Positions 47,876 to 59,600 of a DNA stretch of 64,000 nt are shown here, one piece after another. The notes below the pieces were generated by a model. That model had not been told where the DNA came from, did not search any database, and was given only the letters and a program-made list of their open reading frames with translations. The stretch comes from Caenorhabditis elegans (lineage: Eukaryota; Nematoda; Chromadorea; Rhabditida; Rhabditidae). The translations under genes and the position numbers were made by a program. The stretch spans positions 6,014,001 to 6,078,000 of the forward strand of contig NC_003279.8 of NCBI RefSeq assembly GCF_000002985.6, written 5' to 3'. Each line of letters opens with the position of its first letter. The first letter of the stretch is position 1.

Positions 47876-50800
47876 TCAATGTAATTTATTTATTTTTGCT
47901 TCACTATTCTTGAATTTCTCGCCAAAAAACTGTCGATAAATAAGAAAGAAATTGGCTGAGAAAATGAAGACGATGGTGAGAATGCATTCGAAAATGAACT
48001 TTGGAGCGAATATTTTCCAAACCATCAGATGACGCCGATGTATTGAAGAGACCAAACAAGTGAGCGTTGCCCGTATTGTCATCAATACAAGAGTTTCTGT
48101 TAACGTCCAAGCTGTGTTGGGTGCAGACATCTGAAATTATAAAGAGTTTTCAGTTTTTCAGTAAAATCTCTCACTTTCTGACTAGATTCACTTTCACTTG
48201 AGATCACAAAAATCGATGAGATCGCCGAAAAGTTGAGATGAAAGAGTACGAAAAGTGCAGGGAGGACACGAAGAGCTGTTCCACCAGGAATTCCAACAAA
48301 CGCAGCATTCCATGGAATTGAAGAGATAACTGGTGAATGTCCAAGATGATAGAATCCTAGTGGGATGAGCAAAGCGATTGTAGATGCAATGAATTCTGAA
48401 ATAATGGATTCTCAAGAAAAACAATTTATCAATTTTTGTCACCTCTTGACACAAATTCAGCAATTAATACTGAAACTGCTATGAATATAATTATCGCCGG
48501 AATCAGCCCGTCACCAAATAAGATATAAACCGGCATCAATAAAAAATGAGCACATATCGCAGAATTTCTGAAATTTAAGAGTTGCCTTTGTGAGAGTAGA
48601 TAAGCCTTTTAATTGTTCTCGTAAAATACCCTTCTCTCCAAGCGAGAACAGCGCAAATTAAAGAAATCACAGAAAGCGAATGAGCCGACAAATTGGCTCT
48701 GGAGACATCATGTGTCAATGATGCGAATACTGAGTGAAGTACAATAATTGCAATGTGAAGCCATGATGTTGCTGAGAGAATTCGAATTGTTTCTGAAAAT
48801 TAAAATTTTTTTCGCTGAATACTTTTTCTCAACCTGAACTCCTCTTTGAGTTTGATTCAATTTGACTTTTGGTATCTCGAAGTCCGTAATATTTGAAAAC
48901 CGAGAGATTGGCGACAGCAAGAGATCCGAGAGCAAATAGAAGTCGGACAACTTGTGCGTCTCCTGAAAAATTAGGAAATATTTTTAGAATTTTGTATTTA
49001 AAAGATTATCTATTTAAAATCAAGAAACTACGCTCATTTTAGTTAGTGTAATTTGAAAATACGACTCTCAATAGAACAAAACTCCAAGAAAAAATTAATT
49101 TCGAAACAAAAATTCCCTTTCGTTGCGAGACCATTCGCCAGACTACGGTAGATGTGAAACTTGGGGAAGCCGTGTACTACTCTCGGACAAGCGTTATTTA
49201 TTATTTTTTGACAAATTTTGGAATTCTTTCTTATTATTTATTTTTCAACTACTCTCGTTAATTTTCACTTACTGGTTAAACTCCCAGCCTGCCTCGAAGG
49301 GTAATATGTATCACATCCAACTTCTTCTTCACGACATCTATGAAAAATGGGCTCCGACCTCAGACCAACCATAATTAGTGTGAAAATTATTAGATTTTGA
49401 TCTTGATTTACAAATTTCCAAAGAAAATTTAGCTTAAACGGTTTCCGAGGGCGCAACGCAGTCGAGCTGAAAAAATAATTTTTAGTAATGTTTCGGTTGA
49501 ATTTCAGTTGCTAACCGCAATTTTTCAAGAAACACGAGAGTAACGAGTGATTGCAAAAAGTATCGAACAACTTGAGCTTCGTAGACCACATAACTGTTCG
49601 AAAAAAGACTAATCGAATGGATTATGACGAGAATTGGGCCTGAAAACTCGATTTTAAGACAATATTTCAACACATATTAGTTCATATTTTTGCTCACGTC
49701 CATTTACGAGCAAATTCTCACTTCATTCACTTTTTTCGCTTTCTGTGTTCATTGCCCTCCCCTAGGTTCACCGTATAAACACAAACGCGCTCCGACGCAC
49801 ACCTCTGTTGGCCAGCGTTCCCTCTTTTTGCGTATCCAGCAATTAAACATTATGCTCATTTTATTGATTTTTTCTCATAAATTTGAGGTTTTTGAATTTG
49901 AAACCACGTTTTTCACTACGATTGTTTCTAAACTGTTGATGATAATTCAAATATTGAATTTTAAAATGCATGACCCGTTATTTGATTCATTTTCCAGCTC
50001 AAATATTTCAAAAAACCGATGTTTTCTTTTTCTAATCTTCGCACACTTTTCATAATTCAACTAAAACATTTCTACCATTCTTTCTAGAAAAATGGCAAAA
50101 GCAGATGCTCTGTTCCGACAACGTCGTCCCGGGCGTCCGGTAAAGGCTCGTCCAGTTGAAAAGGACATCAAAACTGGATTCGATGGAAATTGGGATTTAG
50201 TGGTCAGAAAGTGTCCCACCACATTCTCCCAGCATGTTTCAGAAGTTACCACAGCACAGCCAGAGACTAAGGTGGGATTTTTAAAGAAAACTTTCTCCCA
50301 AAGTATTAAGATTTTGAAGATATCGCCCAAAAACTTGTTCCCCATCAAATAAACTAATTTGATTTAAAAATCCTTGTCCTCTATAATATAATCGTATTTC
50401 CAGGTGCAAAACGACGAGCTATTGAAACGGCGATCTCGGCGGAAGACAGAAATGAGACCATTTCAGGCAATGTGGGCAAAGAGTCTCAGTGGCCTTCAAG
50501 TATCCATCCCACACGAGAAACCAGACAGGGTTCGTTGAAATGTTTGGGGTCTCAACACGAAAAAACTAATTCCGAACCATTAAATTTGGAAGACATTTTC
50601 TAACAAAGAATTGTGGAACTGGTATAAAAACAAGTAAAACATAAATTAATTTCCAGATCGGTGACGTTAAAAAGGCAGAATACTCGTACGAATCAATTAA
50701 AAAGATCTCATTGATCAAGCCAGGAGTGTCTGCATTTACTCCAGAAGAGGCAATGACTACAGTAATCCAACAAATGAACAATGGATTTATGACAAATGGA

Positions 50801-53800
50801 ACATTCGGACAAGCAGCTAACAAAGATAAGCTCGATGTTAATTTCATCGGATTAGCTCTCCATGATCAGCCACTTTGTGAGGTAAGCCCAGTTGAAAACA
50901 TTTAAAAAATCTCGAAAAATATTTTTCTTGCTCTGGAAAAGCCTTTTTTAATTAGAAAAAAATAAATCAAAAATGATATCTTGAGAAAACCAGAAATTTC
51001 AAAACAGTAAATATTCTGACTTTTTTCAGAAACAATTTTAAATTTTTTTTTTCATATTTTCAGCGTATTCCAATTGCACACATCGTCGAAGAAATCAGTT
51101 CCCAAGAAAAACGTGTCCTCGATGCCCGTAAACGACTTCAAGAGGTTATGAAGTACTTTGGATGAAGTTTCCCTTATTATATACGCCAAAAATACTTTCG
51201 ATCTTACTATTTATTTATTTATTTTCCAATTTTGGACCTGCTAACTTTTTTTTTATGTAACTATATTTCTGATGAACAATGAATTACCTATTACTTTTGC
51301 CGAGAGCATCGATTTTATCGATATCCGAATTTGCAAAGCTTTATGACACATTGATATGATAGAGGAGAGACACGAGACCGCGAGAGTCATCTGGAATTTT
51401 AGAAACTATTCCACCAAAACTGGCGGGTGAAAGAAAATTACCAGTAACAAAGTTCTGGCACTCCCATCGGAATCAGTTTTATCAGTGAGAAGTGCTGCCT
51501 GAAGGAGACCACATCCCGTTCGATAGATTATCCATTCTAAAGACATCACCTGAAACAATGAACAATTTGACACGTGGTCTCACAAATTCTAGAAATCGAA
51601 AGGCCAACCTCATTAGTAATCAAGAACATGATAGCTTCAACGAGTGAGAATATTCCAGCATTAATATAAGCATCATCAAATTGAGTCCACGATACTCGAA
51701 GAAGTGTCTGGATTCGTGACATTGTGCTGGAAAACATTTATTACATCAAAACTCCGCCCACAAGGTGGTACTGTAGTTCAAAAAACTCACTCGAGCTGTT
51801 CTTCCATTGTATTTGAATCGCGAATTGTATGAGAATGAAGTTCGCCGAAATTTTTCTGCGCCGCGTAAGTTTCCGCGAATCTAGAATTTTAAAAACTTTT
51901 TTGAGTGAAAATAACGTTTAAAGGCACATGCCAACTGAGTCCTGCCACACGAAACCCATCATTTGCCTCTACAATTCTTAAAACTAAGTTTCACCTTTTT
52001 ACTTGCTCATAATTCATTCCAACCGCAATTTCCCATAAATCTCTGGTAAATAATTGAGTGATAACAGTTCCTAAATTGGAAAATGGAATAGGAAGACCCA
52101 TTAGAAGAGATATTGTTGGAACAATATCGATTTGATGAATTGGACGTTCAGGAAGAATAATTTGATGTTTTTTTGAGTGTACAAGGATTCCTGCACGAAT
52201 TTCATTTTCAGATTCTCCGCCATGATCTCCTGTAGATGTCATTCCATGATCATCAGATTTCATTGTTTCGATCGTTTGACCAATTATTCGATCCATCTGG
52301 AAAGAAAGATGAAATGGGTCAACGTCCAAAAAACTCTAACTTTTCGCAGAGTGTCTGCCATGACTGGATGAGATGGTCCAAATTTATGTCCACAGTGATC
52401 AACTCCGAGAAAATGAGCAATAATGATTGATGAGTTTGAATTGAGCATTTCATCTTGTAGAATCGCTGGAAAGGAATTTTGTTTTTATTCACCGGAAATA
52501 GTCAACTTTAAAAAACGCGTTTTTTCTTCAAATTTTGGCAGATTCTCCTGTTTGAACATCCTCCAAAATGAGAACTACAAAACCAATCAGAAAATGGCTC
52601 CGTCCATTTATGAACGAATGAATGTTTTGAAAGTGGATGCGTCCTCTTATTTTGGACGAAATTCAAATAGAAAAATCTGGAAAAATCGAAAAACTTCGTT
52701 GTTGAATTCATTTTTGCATTTGTTGGCATTCTTAAATTTCTGATTATTTTACGTCCTTCAAAGCAAAATACCATTTTATTATAATACTTTCCAAAAAAAA
52801 TCTTACGAGCAATTTTATCATCGACGGTGTTCAAATCATTAATGTCGAATGAATCGTAGGCTGCTGTTTTTGAGAATTGATTTGGGAACAAGGAAAGCCT
52901 GGAATGTCTCTGATGACTTTGATAATTGTGATATCTGACAAAAATCCAAATATTTCACAGTTGCGATCTTCTGCGAGATTTGACGGGAAAGTACGGTACC
53001 CGTTCTCAAAACGACCGAAACTTTGCAACTACAGTACTCACAAATATTTCGAAATTTCTCTTTCTCATTTCGAGAAATTTTGTATCCATAATTCTTCAAT
53101 ACATATACAGTTTTTGCACTAAAAAGAAAAAAACAAAGTTTCGGTCGGCCGAGACAACGGGTGTTTTTAAGTCAATATTGCAAAATTCTACAATTGAATA
53201 ACAGCAAATATATGGTGTGTTTCAAACAAGTTTTTGACTAAATCTAATTCTTTTAAAAAATATTTACCACGTGTCATCTCCGAGAAGTGTGACATTTTTT
53301 CCAAGTTGTGCTGCTTGATAGACAAAACTATCTTCACTTATGACCGCATCAGGCGAGAAATTGTCTCCAGCGTCAATAAATGTTGGAAGGGTTCCAGTGG
53401 TTAATGCCTGAAAAATCTTTTATTATAGTTTTTTCGGAAACCAATTTTCAGCGGCAACGTAGTTCAAAAGTGTCATTCGAGACCTCTTTTGTACCTTTAA
53501 TCTTTGCAATGTAGTTGTTGGTGGATCGGCTAGAAGAGTTCCAATTGATACATTCCCCGATTTTACAAGTTTTTCGATATTCTGAAACCATTATTTCCAG
53601 AAAAAAAATTAAAAGAAATTTCCCACTTTCATTTGTCCTCGATAGTACCATTCCTCCTTCGATTTTTTTGTATTTTCGTCAATTGGAATCAGAAAATCGT
53701 AGCGAAGAGCGTCGACGAGTATAAGAATCACCTGAAATACAAATGCGCTTCTTTGGGAAACATTGTGAACTCCACGTGGAGAACTCAGGAACAATTTTTT

Positions 53801-54032
53801 AAAAGTTTTTATCTAGGCCTAGGTTTTTAATTTAGTCGTCAAAAATAAAAACTCTTCGTACTCTCTGATATTGCTGTTTCATCCAACACGTTTGTCCAGG
53901 TTGTGCATGAGCATCGGAGCAACTGGATTTCGATAAAATCTCCTGTCTTTTCAAAAGAAATCCATTTTGAAAAATAAATAAGGCTAGAAGAATATTGATT
54001 GAAACCAGGAGTATTCGAATTATTGATCCCAT
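47876..54032 (-). CDS. GPI ethanolamine-phosphate transferase, PIG-O type
   Basis: PIG-O adds ethanolamine phosphate to the third mannose of GPI anchors in the ER, the bridge to the protein. Eighteen exons (53862-54032, 53627-53731, 53495-53581, 53268-53407, 52807-52898, 52341-52465, 51995-52296, 51791-51880, 51609-51726, 51442-51549, 51288-51390, 49516-49639, 49273-49466, 48834-48962, 48630-48792, 48443-48567, 48175-48395, 47876-48130) keep phase and give 883 residues. Features: an N-terminal signal anchor ([20 protein letters not shown]), the lumenal phosphotransferase domain with [52 protein letters not shown] and [13 protein letters not shown], then many membrane segments and a PIG-O-specific end ([25 protein letters not shown]). 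Human PIG-O is about 1,089 residues, so this copy is shorter. The hydrophobic strand normally just before the DHGM metal site is missing. mbd-2 lies antisense in the intron 49640-51287. Confidence 0.92.
50092..51165 (+). CDS. mbd-2: MBD2/3-like protein without a methyl-CpG-binding domain
   Basis: Four exons (50092-50271, 50404-50529, 50657-50881, 51064-51165) encode 210 residues. The sequence matches the part of MBD2/3 proteins that follows the methyl-binding domain: a basic start ([13 protein letters not shown]), [14 protein letters not shown] as in the MBD2 QLFWEKRLQGL region, a helix with [10 protein letters not shown] matching the conserved NTSQPLC, and the C-terminal coiled coil ([19 protein letters not shown]), which in vertebrate MBD2 pairs with p66. 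No MBD fold is present. The ATG follows TTTCTAG by three bases, fitting SL1 trans-splicing. It is probably a NuRD/MEC-type chromatin subunit used without DNA methylation, which C. elegans largely lacks. The gene is wholly inside one PIG-O intron on the opposite strand and ends 122 bases from the next PIG-O exon. Confidence 0.85.
52997..53163. repeat. Inverted-repeat element in a PIG-O intron
   Basis: Arms at about 52997-53025 (TACCCGTTCTC, ACGACCGAAACTTTG) and 53134-53163 (CAAAGTTTCGGTCGG, ACAACGGGTG) pair with a few mismatches across about 108 bases. It looks like a MITE-type element and has no coding capacity. Confidence 0.7.
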
Positions 54033-54992
54033 TTTTTTGTCTGAAAATTGATTTTTTTAAATTTTCTGAAATTGAAATTTTAAAATTTCATCGGGATTTT
54101 TTCGCACGGTGTTATGGGCAATTTTGCGATTTTCGTAAATAGGAGCAAAAGTGAACCATGCGGAAGTTGCACTATTTGAAGTTTTCTACGGTTTCATTAA
54201 TATATTTATATGCGCACGCCTGGCAAAAAAAACGATTATTAATTTGTTTGTTTTTTACGAATTTATGTAGTTTTGTTTTAAATTCAATGTTCTCGGAAAT
54301 TCATGCCCAAATATATTTTAGACAGTTTAAAAAAGTGCGCATGCGTCTTGCAGAAAATGGGAGGAGCTTCATTTTTTGTAATTAAAATATATTTGAAAAA
54401 TTAACAGGGCAGAGAAATGTACAAAAATTTTTTTTTTGCTTTTCTCGTGCAAATCCCCCAAAACCGATACTTTTCTGGCAGCTAAGAACCGAACTAAATC
54501 CTGAAATTTACAAGAAAATATAAATCGATGCAGGTGTTGTATAAAACATTTATTTTCAGTTATAAAACAAATTATTCTTATGTTCAATGTTTGACAATTT
54601 TTGAGAGGGGTAATGGGAGGTCAAATTGCGAAAAAAAGAGGCACAATAAAAAATTTCCAGTAATTTTGTTTTCAGTGTTGTAAAATGAAATTGAGAAAAG
54701 CACATGAGATAGCAATGAAACATGATGAGAAGAAGGATTTGGAGAAGACATTTTGAAGAAAATAAAACGAAAATGTGAATGATGGAGAGAGAAATGCACG
54801 AAGAAATTTGAAATTTCAAAAATTAAAAAATAAATTTTTGTGAATGAAGGAAATTAAATTTAAATAAGAAATTTGGTCATTTTTTTTCGCCAATTTCAAT
54901 GAGTAAAATGGGATAAAATAAATTCTTTTTTCAAGTGATTTTGGTTCCTTATAGGTACATTTTTGGGTGCTAAACTATTTTAACAACATTAT
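54033..54992. other. Spacer upstream of PIG-O
   Basis: About 960 bases, AT-rich, with no supported gene. It contains the PIG-O promoter next to 54033 and the 3' UTR of the gene ending at 54993. ORFs of 60-90 codons here overlap on the same strand in two frames and look like noise. Confidence 0.4.
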
Positions 54993-56122
54993 TTACAGTA
55001 CGCCAGTCTTTGCGCACGCCATCAAACGCATTTGCTTCTCGTTCTCCAGATATTGTTTGGTTGGTTTTGTCGAGAGTTTTGGAACGACTGGCTTCTTCTT
55101 TTTCTTCGCAGCTGCTGCGGCGGCGGATGAATCAGATGTGGAGGTGACATTTGTGGTAGTTGGTGGTTTCTTCGAGATAGCCTTCTGCAAAATTTATGGT
55201 TAAAAAATTATGTAAATTATGTTCTCGAAACTTTTTCCAGCAGACTGAAAAGTCAGATATGCAAATAAATGTCGCTTCGCTGTTATTTATATCAAAAATA
55301 AATGAAAAATCTGATAAATGTTTACCTTCTTGACAACCTTCTTAACTGGCTGTTCAGCCTTAGTCTCTTCCTTCTTCACAATTGTAGCATTCGTGGTAGT
55401 TGGTGTAGTGGTTGCAGATGTAGTTGCCTCAGCAGTTGGAACTTCTGGAACAGCTACTGGAACCGGAGCAGCCGAAGAAGTGAGTTCTGCTGGTTCAGAG
55501 GATGGAGTCTTGATTGTGACTTTCTTTGCCTTAACAGCAGATCCCTTCTTCTTTGGAGTAGTCGAATCGGCTTCTGAAGAGGTTGACGGAACCGATTTCT
55601 TGATCGGAGCTTTCTTCATTGAAGTAAGAGTTGCTGCAGCTGCGGCAGCTGCTGCAAGAGCCTTTCTCTCGGCATCACGTTCCTTTTTCGATGGGATTGT
55701 TCTCTTCTTTTCGACAACTGGGACTGGTGCCGGCTTGTTCTTCGGCTTAATCTCTTTCTTGACAGGAGCTGGAGCTGAAGCCGAGGCAGTGGATGAAGTA
55801 GAAGGGACTTTGATTCCTTGCTGATTCGCCTCATTAAGAGAAGCGCGGAGAACCATTTCGAGCTCATGGCGATCGAATCTGAAAGGTAAATCGTTTTTTT
55901 ATTTGTAAATAAAAATGGATTAATTTGAAATTCTAAAATTTCTAAATTTCATATCAAATTTCGCCGTTTCTTTTAAAACTATGAAGAGGTTACGCACCCT
56001 TCTTCATATTTTCCCATTTCAATTCTCTGTCTTCCTGATCTACGAATTCCCGAATCTTCGGGACTCGGTGACTTTTCAACTTTCTTCACACTTTTCTTCG
56101 GCGCTGCCTTTGCTTTCGCCAT
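54993..56122 (-). CDS. Lys/Ala/Thr-rich basic protein of unknown function
   Basis: Three exons (55998-56122, 55326-55878, 54993-55184) encode 289 residues; I do not recognise a family. The start ATG directly follows a TTTTTTGCAG acceptor (trans-splicing). The first 80 residues are the only part that looks folded: a basic, Ser/Pro-containing stretch (KKVEKSPSPEDSGIRRSGRQ), then IEMGKYEEGFDRHELEMVLR and ASLNEANQQG, with a helical pattern. The rest is low complexity: Pro/Lys/Ala tracts, an eight-Ala run, Thr-rich stretches and several KKK clusters. The C-terminus (QYLENEKQMRLMACAKTGVL) may form a helix. This composition is typical of nuclear, chromatin- or RNA-associated linker-like proteins. 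It lies 556 bases downstream of the Treslin-like gene on the same strand, so co-transcription is possible. Confidence 0.75.
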
Positions 56123-56678
56123 CTGCAAAAAAATTCGTGAGCAATTAAAAAAATAATTAATAAAAATGCAAATAGATATTCAAAACGGCACAGAAAAACC
56201 AAATTTGAAAGAAAAATTCCGAAGCAAACGTTTTTGAGCAAAGATAAAAATTTTATTCGTTGATAAGATATTGAATTTTGGAGATTCAGACGATTTTTTG
56301 AATGTAATTTTTTGAAAGAAAGTGGAATAGGAGGTAAGAATTTAGATATCTCGGTTAAAACAGAAATAAATTAAAATATAAATATGCAATTGGCATTAAA
56401 GAAAAAAGGAAAGATCATTGGTAATTGAGAGAAAAATTTGAAAAAAAAACAATTATAAAGATTTGAATAAAAACAGGAGAACATGGTAACAGATGAAATT
56501 TTGCAGACAAATGGAGAAAGGAGGGAAAGTACTCGAAAAACCAATAAACATAATTAGAAAATTTACGGTGTTTTTTTTTCAGAAATTTGCGTGAAAGTGA
56601 TCTGAATCAATCTATTTAAACATTAAATTCTGGAAAAATTTCTAATTAAGTTTATCGAGAACATGAGGAAGAAGAAAG
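56123..56678. other. Spacer between Treslin-like gene and the Lys/Ala-rich gene
   Basis: About 556 purine-rich bases on the plus strand with no gene. If the two minus-strand genes form an operon, this is the inter-cistronic region; its length is rather long for that. Confidence 0.4.
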
Positions 56679-59600
56679 CTAATCATCAGCTTCGGATTCG
56701 AAACCAAAATCATCAAAAGCTTCGAGTTTCACCGGCGATTTCAAGCTTTTTGTGGATGAAGCAGAAGATGAAGCCGTTTGTTTTTTGGGAGATGAAGCAT
56801 TACTCCGCCGACGCTTTGCAGGTCTTGAAGATGTAGAAGCACCATCATTTGATCGCATTCTTTTCGCTGATGAAACTCTTGATTCAATGTATTTTTGTTT
56901 AAGAGATTCCATATAGGCTTCTGGTTTTTGGATTAGAGATTGGAATTGCCGGGTTCGAGGTTTCTGAAACAAAAGATAATTTGATTGGTTTTTGAATTCA
57001 ATCCAACTCTACATATTCAACAACTAAATTGTGAGTAAAAAAATCTTCAATTAAAAAAAGGTTCTCATTCCACAAAAACGAATTAGAATGTGCACCTTCA
57101 AATTCTCAAGTTTTCTTACTTTTTCTCTAAAAAATGGAAAAGTGTTGTTTCTAGAATATGCATTTTCTGGAAAATCGACTCACCCCACAGAAATCGTCGA
57201 ATTTAACCTTATTCCAATCAAAGCTCGTGTCTGGATTCGTGTCATTCAACAAAACGTGGCAAATCATTGTCCGCACATTTCTCCTCGCAATTCCAAAAAT
57301 CGGTGTCCCATCTTCGCTGGCGCCGGCTCCTTTCACACGTCCAGCTCGATTCACTTGAGCACTTTCCCAATTTATCTGGAAATTAAATGGATTTAAACAA
57401 ATGAAGTTTAAAGTGAAAAACTCACTTTTACATTTTTATTTCGATTTCTCTCACCCGTCGTCAGCATCGCTTCGCGATATCTACAAGAATATTCAAATAA
57501 TTGAATAAAATGATTAAAATAAAGATCTAAATCCTCCGTTAAAATACACAAGAACTGTTAGATAATTTCTCAAAATTCGTCATTTCTCGGCAATTTCACA
57601 CAGCTCGGTTTTTGCCACGTGGCCGTGAAAAACTGGGCGAGCAAAAACCCAACTGTGATTTGGTTGCTGATACGTGAGCAAATTATTGAGAGATCGAGAA
57701 TACTTTTCTTTTGAAAGAACCTACAGTATAATAAAGATGTGTGTAGTGGTAGGATCTCGATCTCTCTTCTACGCGTACCTATTGAGGTCTTCACGCGTCA
57801 AACCCAATTGTCGTTTTAATTGACGATCAGTCCATTTTGAAACGGGAGTTGTTGATGCAGAAGCGGCGGTTGAAGAGTTTTTAGTTGTTCGTTTTGACGG
57901 TGAAGCCATTGATGATTCCATTGCATCGAATTCCGGATCATGCATTTCTTGTTTCAACACATTCGGCTGAAAATTTGAATTTTTGGAAACTTCGTGAGAT
58001 GTATCAAAAACTGGATCAGTTGCGAAAAAAACCATAATTCTTAAAAATATATTTGTTGCGAAAAGTAACTAATCGAGAAAGTATTTTTCCATCTTTACTA
58101 GCGAAATTTGGAATTCGTCCGACTGGTAGAAATAGAAATTTCTCAATTTTTAAAAGCAACAAATACTTCTAAAATTGGAATCTTATCAGGAAAAATAATT
58201 GGATTTCTCGTTTGAACAAAAATTGATTTTTTTTTGTTGCTTCCTTCGAATAAATTTTGATTCAAAATTTGAATTTTGATATATCTGGACGATTAAAACC
58301 AATTAAAATTTGATTGGATAAGTACTTTACCCACATAATCGTATCTTTACCTGATAATTTTTATCATTAAATCGTGTTGTTCTACGTCGAGTTGCTCGAT
58401 CTCTGAGAACAGGTGTCGTTGATTCAGAAGCAGATGATGGTGTATGAATAATATGTCCATCTGATGTATCCACTGCTAATGGTGATTTCTTCTTTTCTTC
58501 CATTTCGGAGAATTTATTCAAAAGTGAAGTGCGAGATGATGTACCACGTGCACACTTTGTAGTTGCAGGCGATGATGACATGGATCCCGCTGACCCAAAA
58601 AGCACACTTTTACGAATTGGACGAGTCACTGAACGGATCGGAGTGTTCGCTTTCTGGAAATTGTTTTTTTTTTCATATTCAAATGTATGTAGATCACAAT
58701 TTTCCCGCCAAAATTTACGGTGTAGATCGAAAACTTTTAAAAAAATTGAGCTTACCTCGAGAAGTTTGTTCAAGTTCTCGCGAGCTTTCTTCGTGACCTG
58801 AGTACGTTCTTCGCTGAGCTTAACGAGATCTGATAGACGTTTGGAGCATCTGAAAATTTGTGAACTTTTTCTCTGAAAATTGACTGAAAATCAGATTTCA
58901 CAGATTTTGAAAACTATAAGTTTTGATATAACATCCTGCACAACTAAATTTTCAGGTCATGACAACCGTACTCTTGTACAGTACCTCTTTCCATTAAGCT
59001 TCGCTGATGCTCTCAGCTTTGCCATTGGTGTCTGTTTGACTTCTTCATCAATTTCTTCTTTTATAGTTACAGTCTTTCGTTTCGATGTACTCTCAGCACC
59101 AATTTCACCGTCTTCTTCTTCATTCATTTCTATTTCTTCCACTTTCGTCGTTTTCTTCTGATATTTCTCATCTGGAGTGTCCTCGACAAAAAAATGCTTG
59201 TAGTCAGATCGACTTGTTCGTGTTGTCCGTGCCGGGGAGAGCAGTTCTGAAAAAAAAAATTTGGTGGAATGAATGCAGAATGTAACTAATCTTGAACTCA
59301 ATACTTGTGACATTTTTTCCAAAAATTCCAGTTATTCAGAATTTTGAAATAACTGTTTTTTTTTCAAAAAAGAGCTGAAATATCAAAAAAAAAACAAAAG
59401 TTGTTGGGCTCCCTTGACTCCAAAAACTACCAAGAAAAATAAAACATTTTCGATATGAAAATCTGATTTTTAAAATAATTTTAATTGAATTTTCAACAAA
59501 AAATGCTCTGCACAAATCTGCAGAATGTTTCTTTTACAAGAAAAAAAGGTGGTATCATATATGTGTAGCCTAGCACAAGAGCAACAAACAGGCCGATAGT

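Noticed and set aside
55318..55824. 168-codon plus-strand ORF opposite the Lys/Ala-rich gene
   Set aside because: Antisense shadow of a biased-composition coding exon; the minus strand has clean splice sites and an SL-type acceptor at its ATG.
58020..58035. Start of the Treslin-like gene at the ATG at 58035, making two genes
   Set aside because: The exon starting at 57966 after TTTTCAG joins in phase with the exon ending at 58351, so the ATG is intronic and one continuous gene is simpler.
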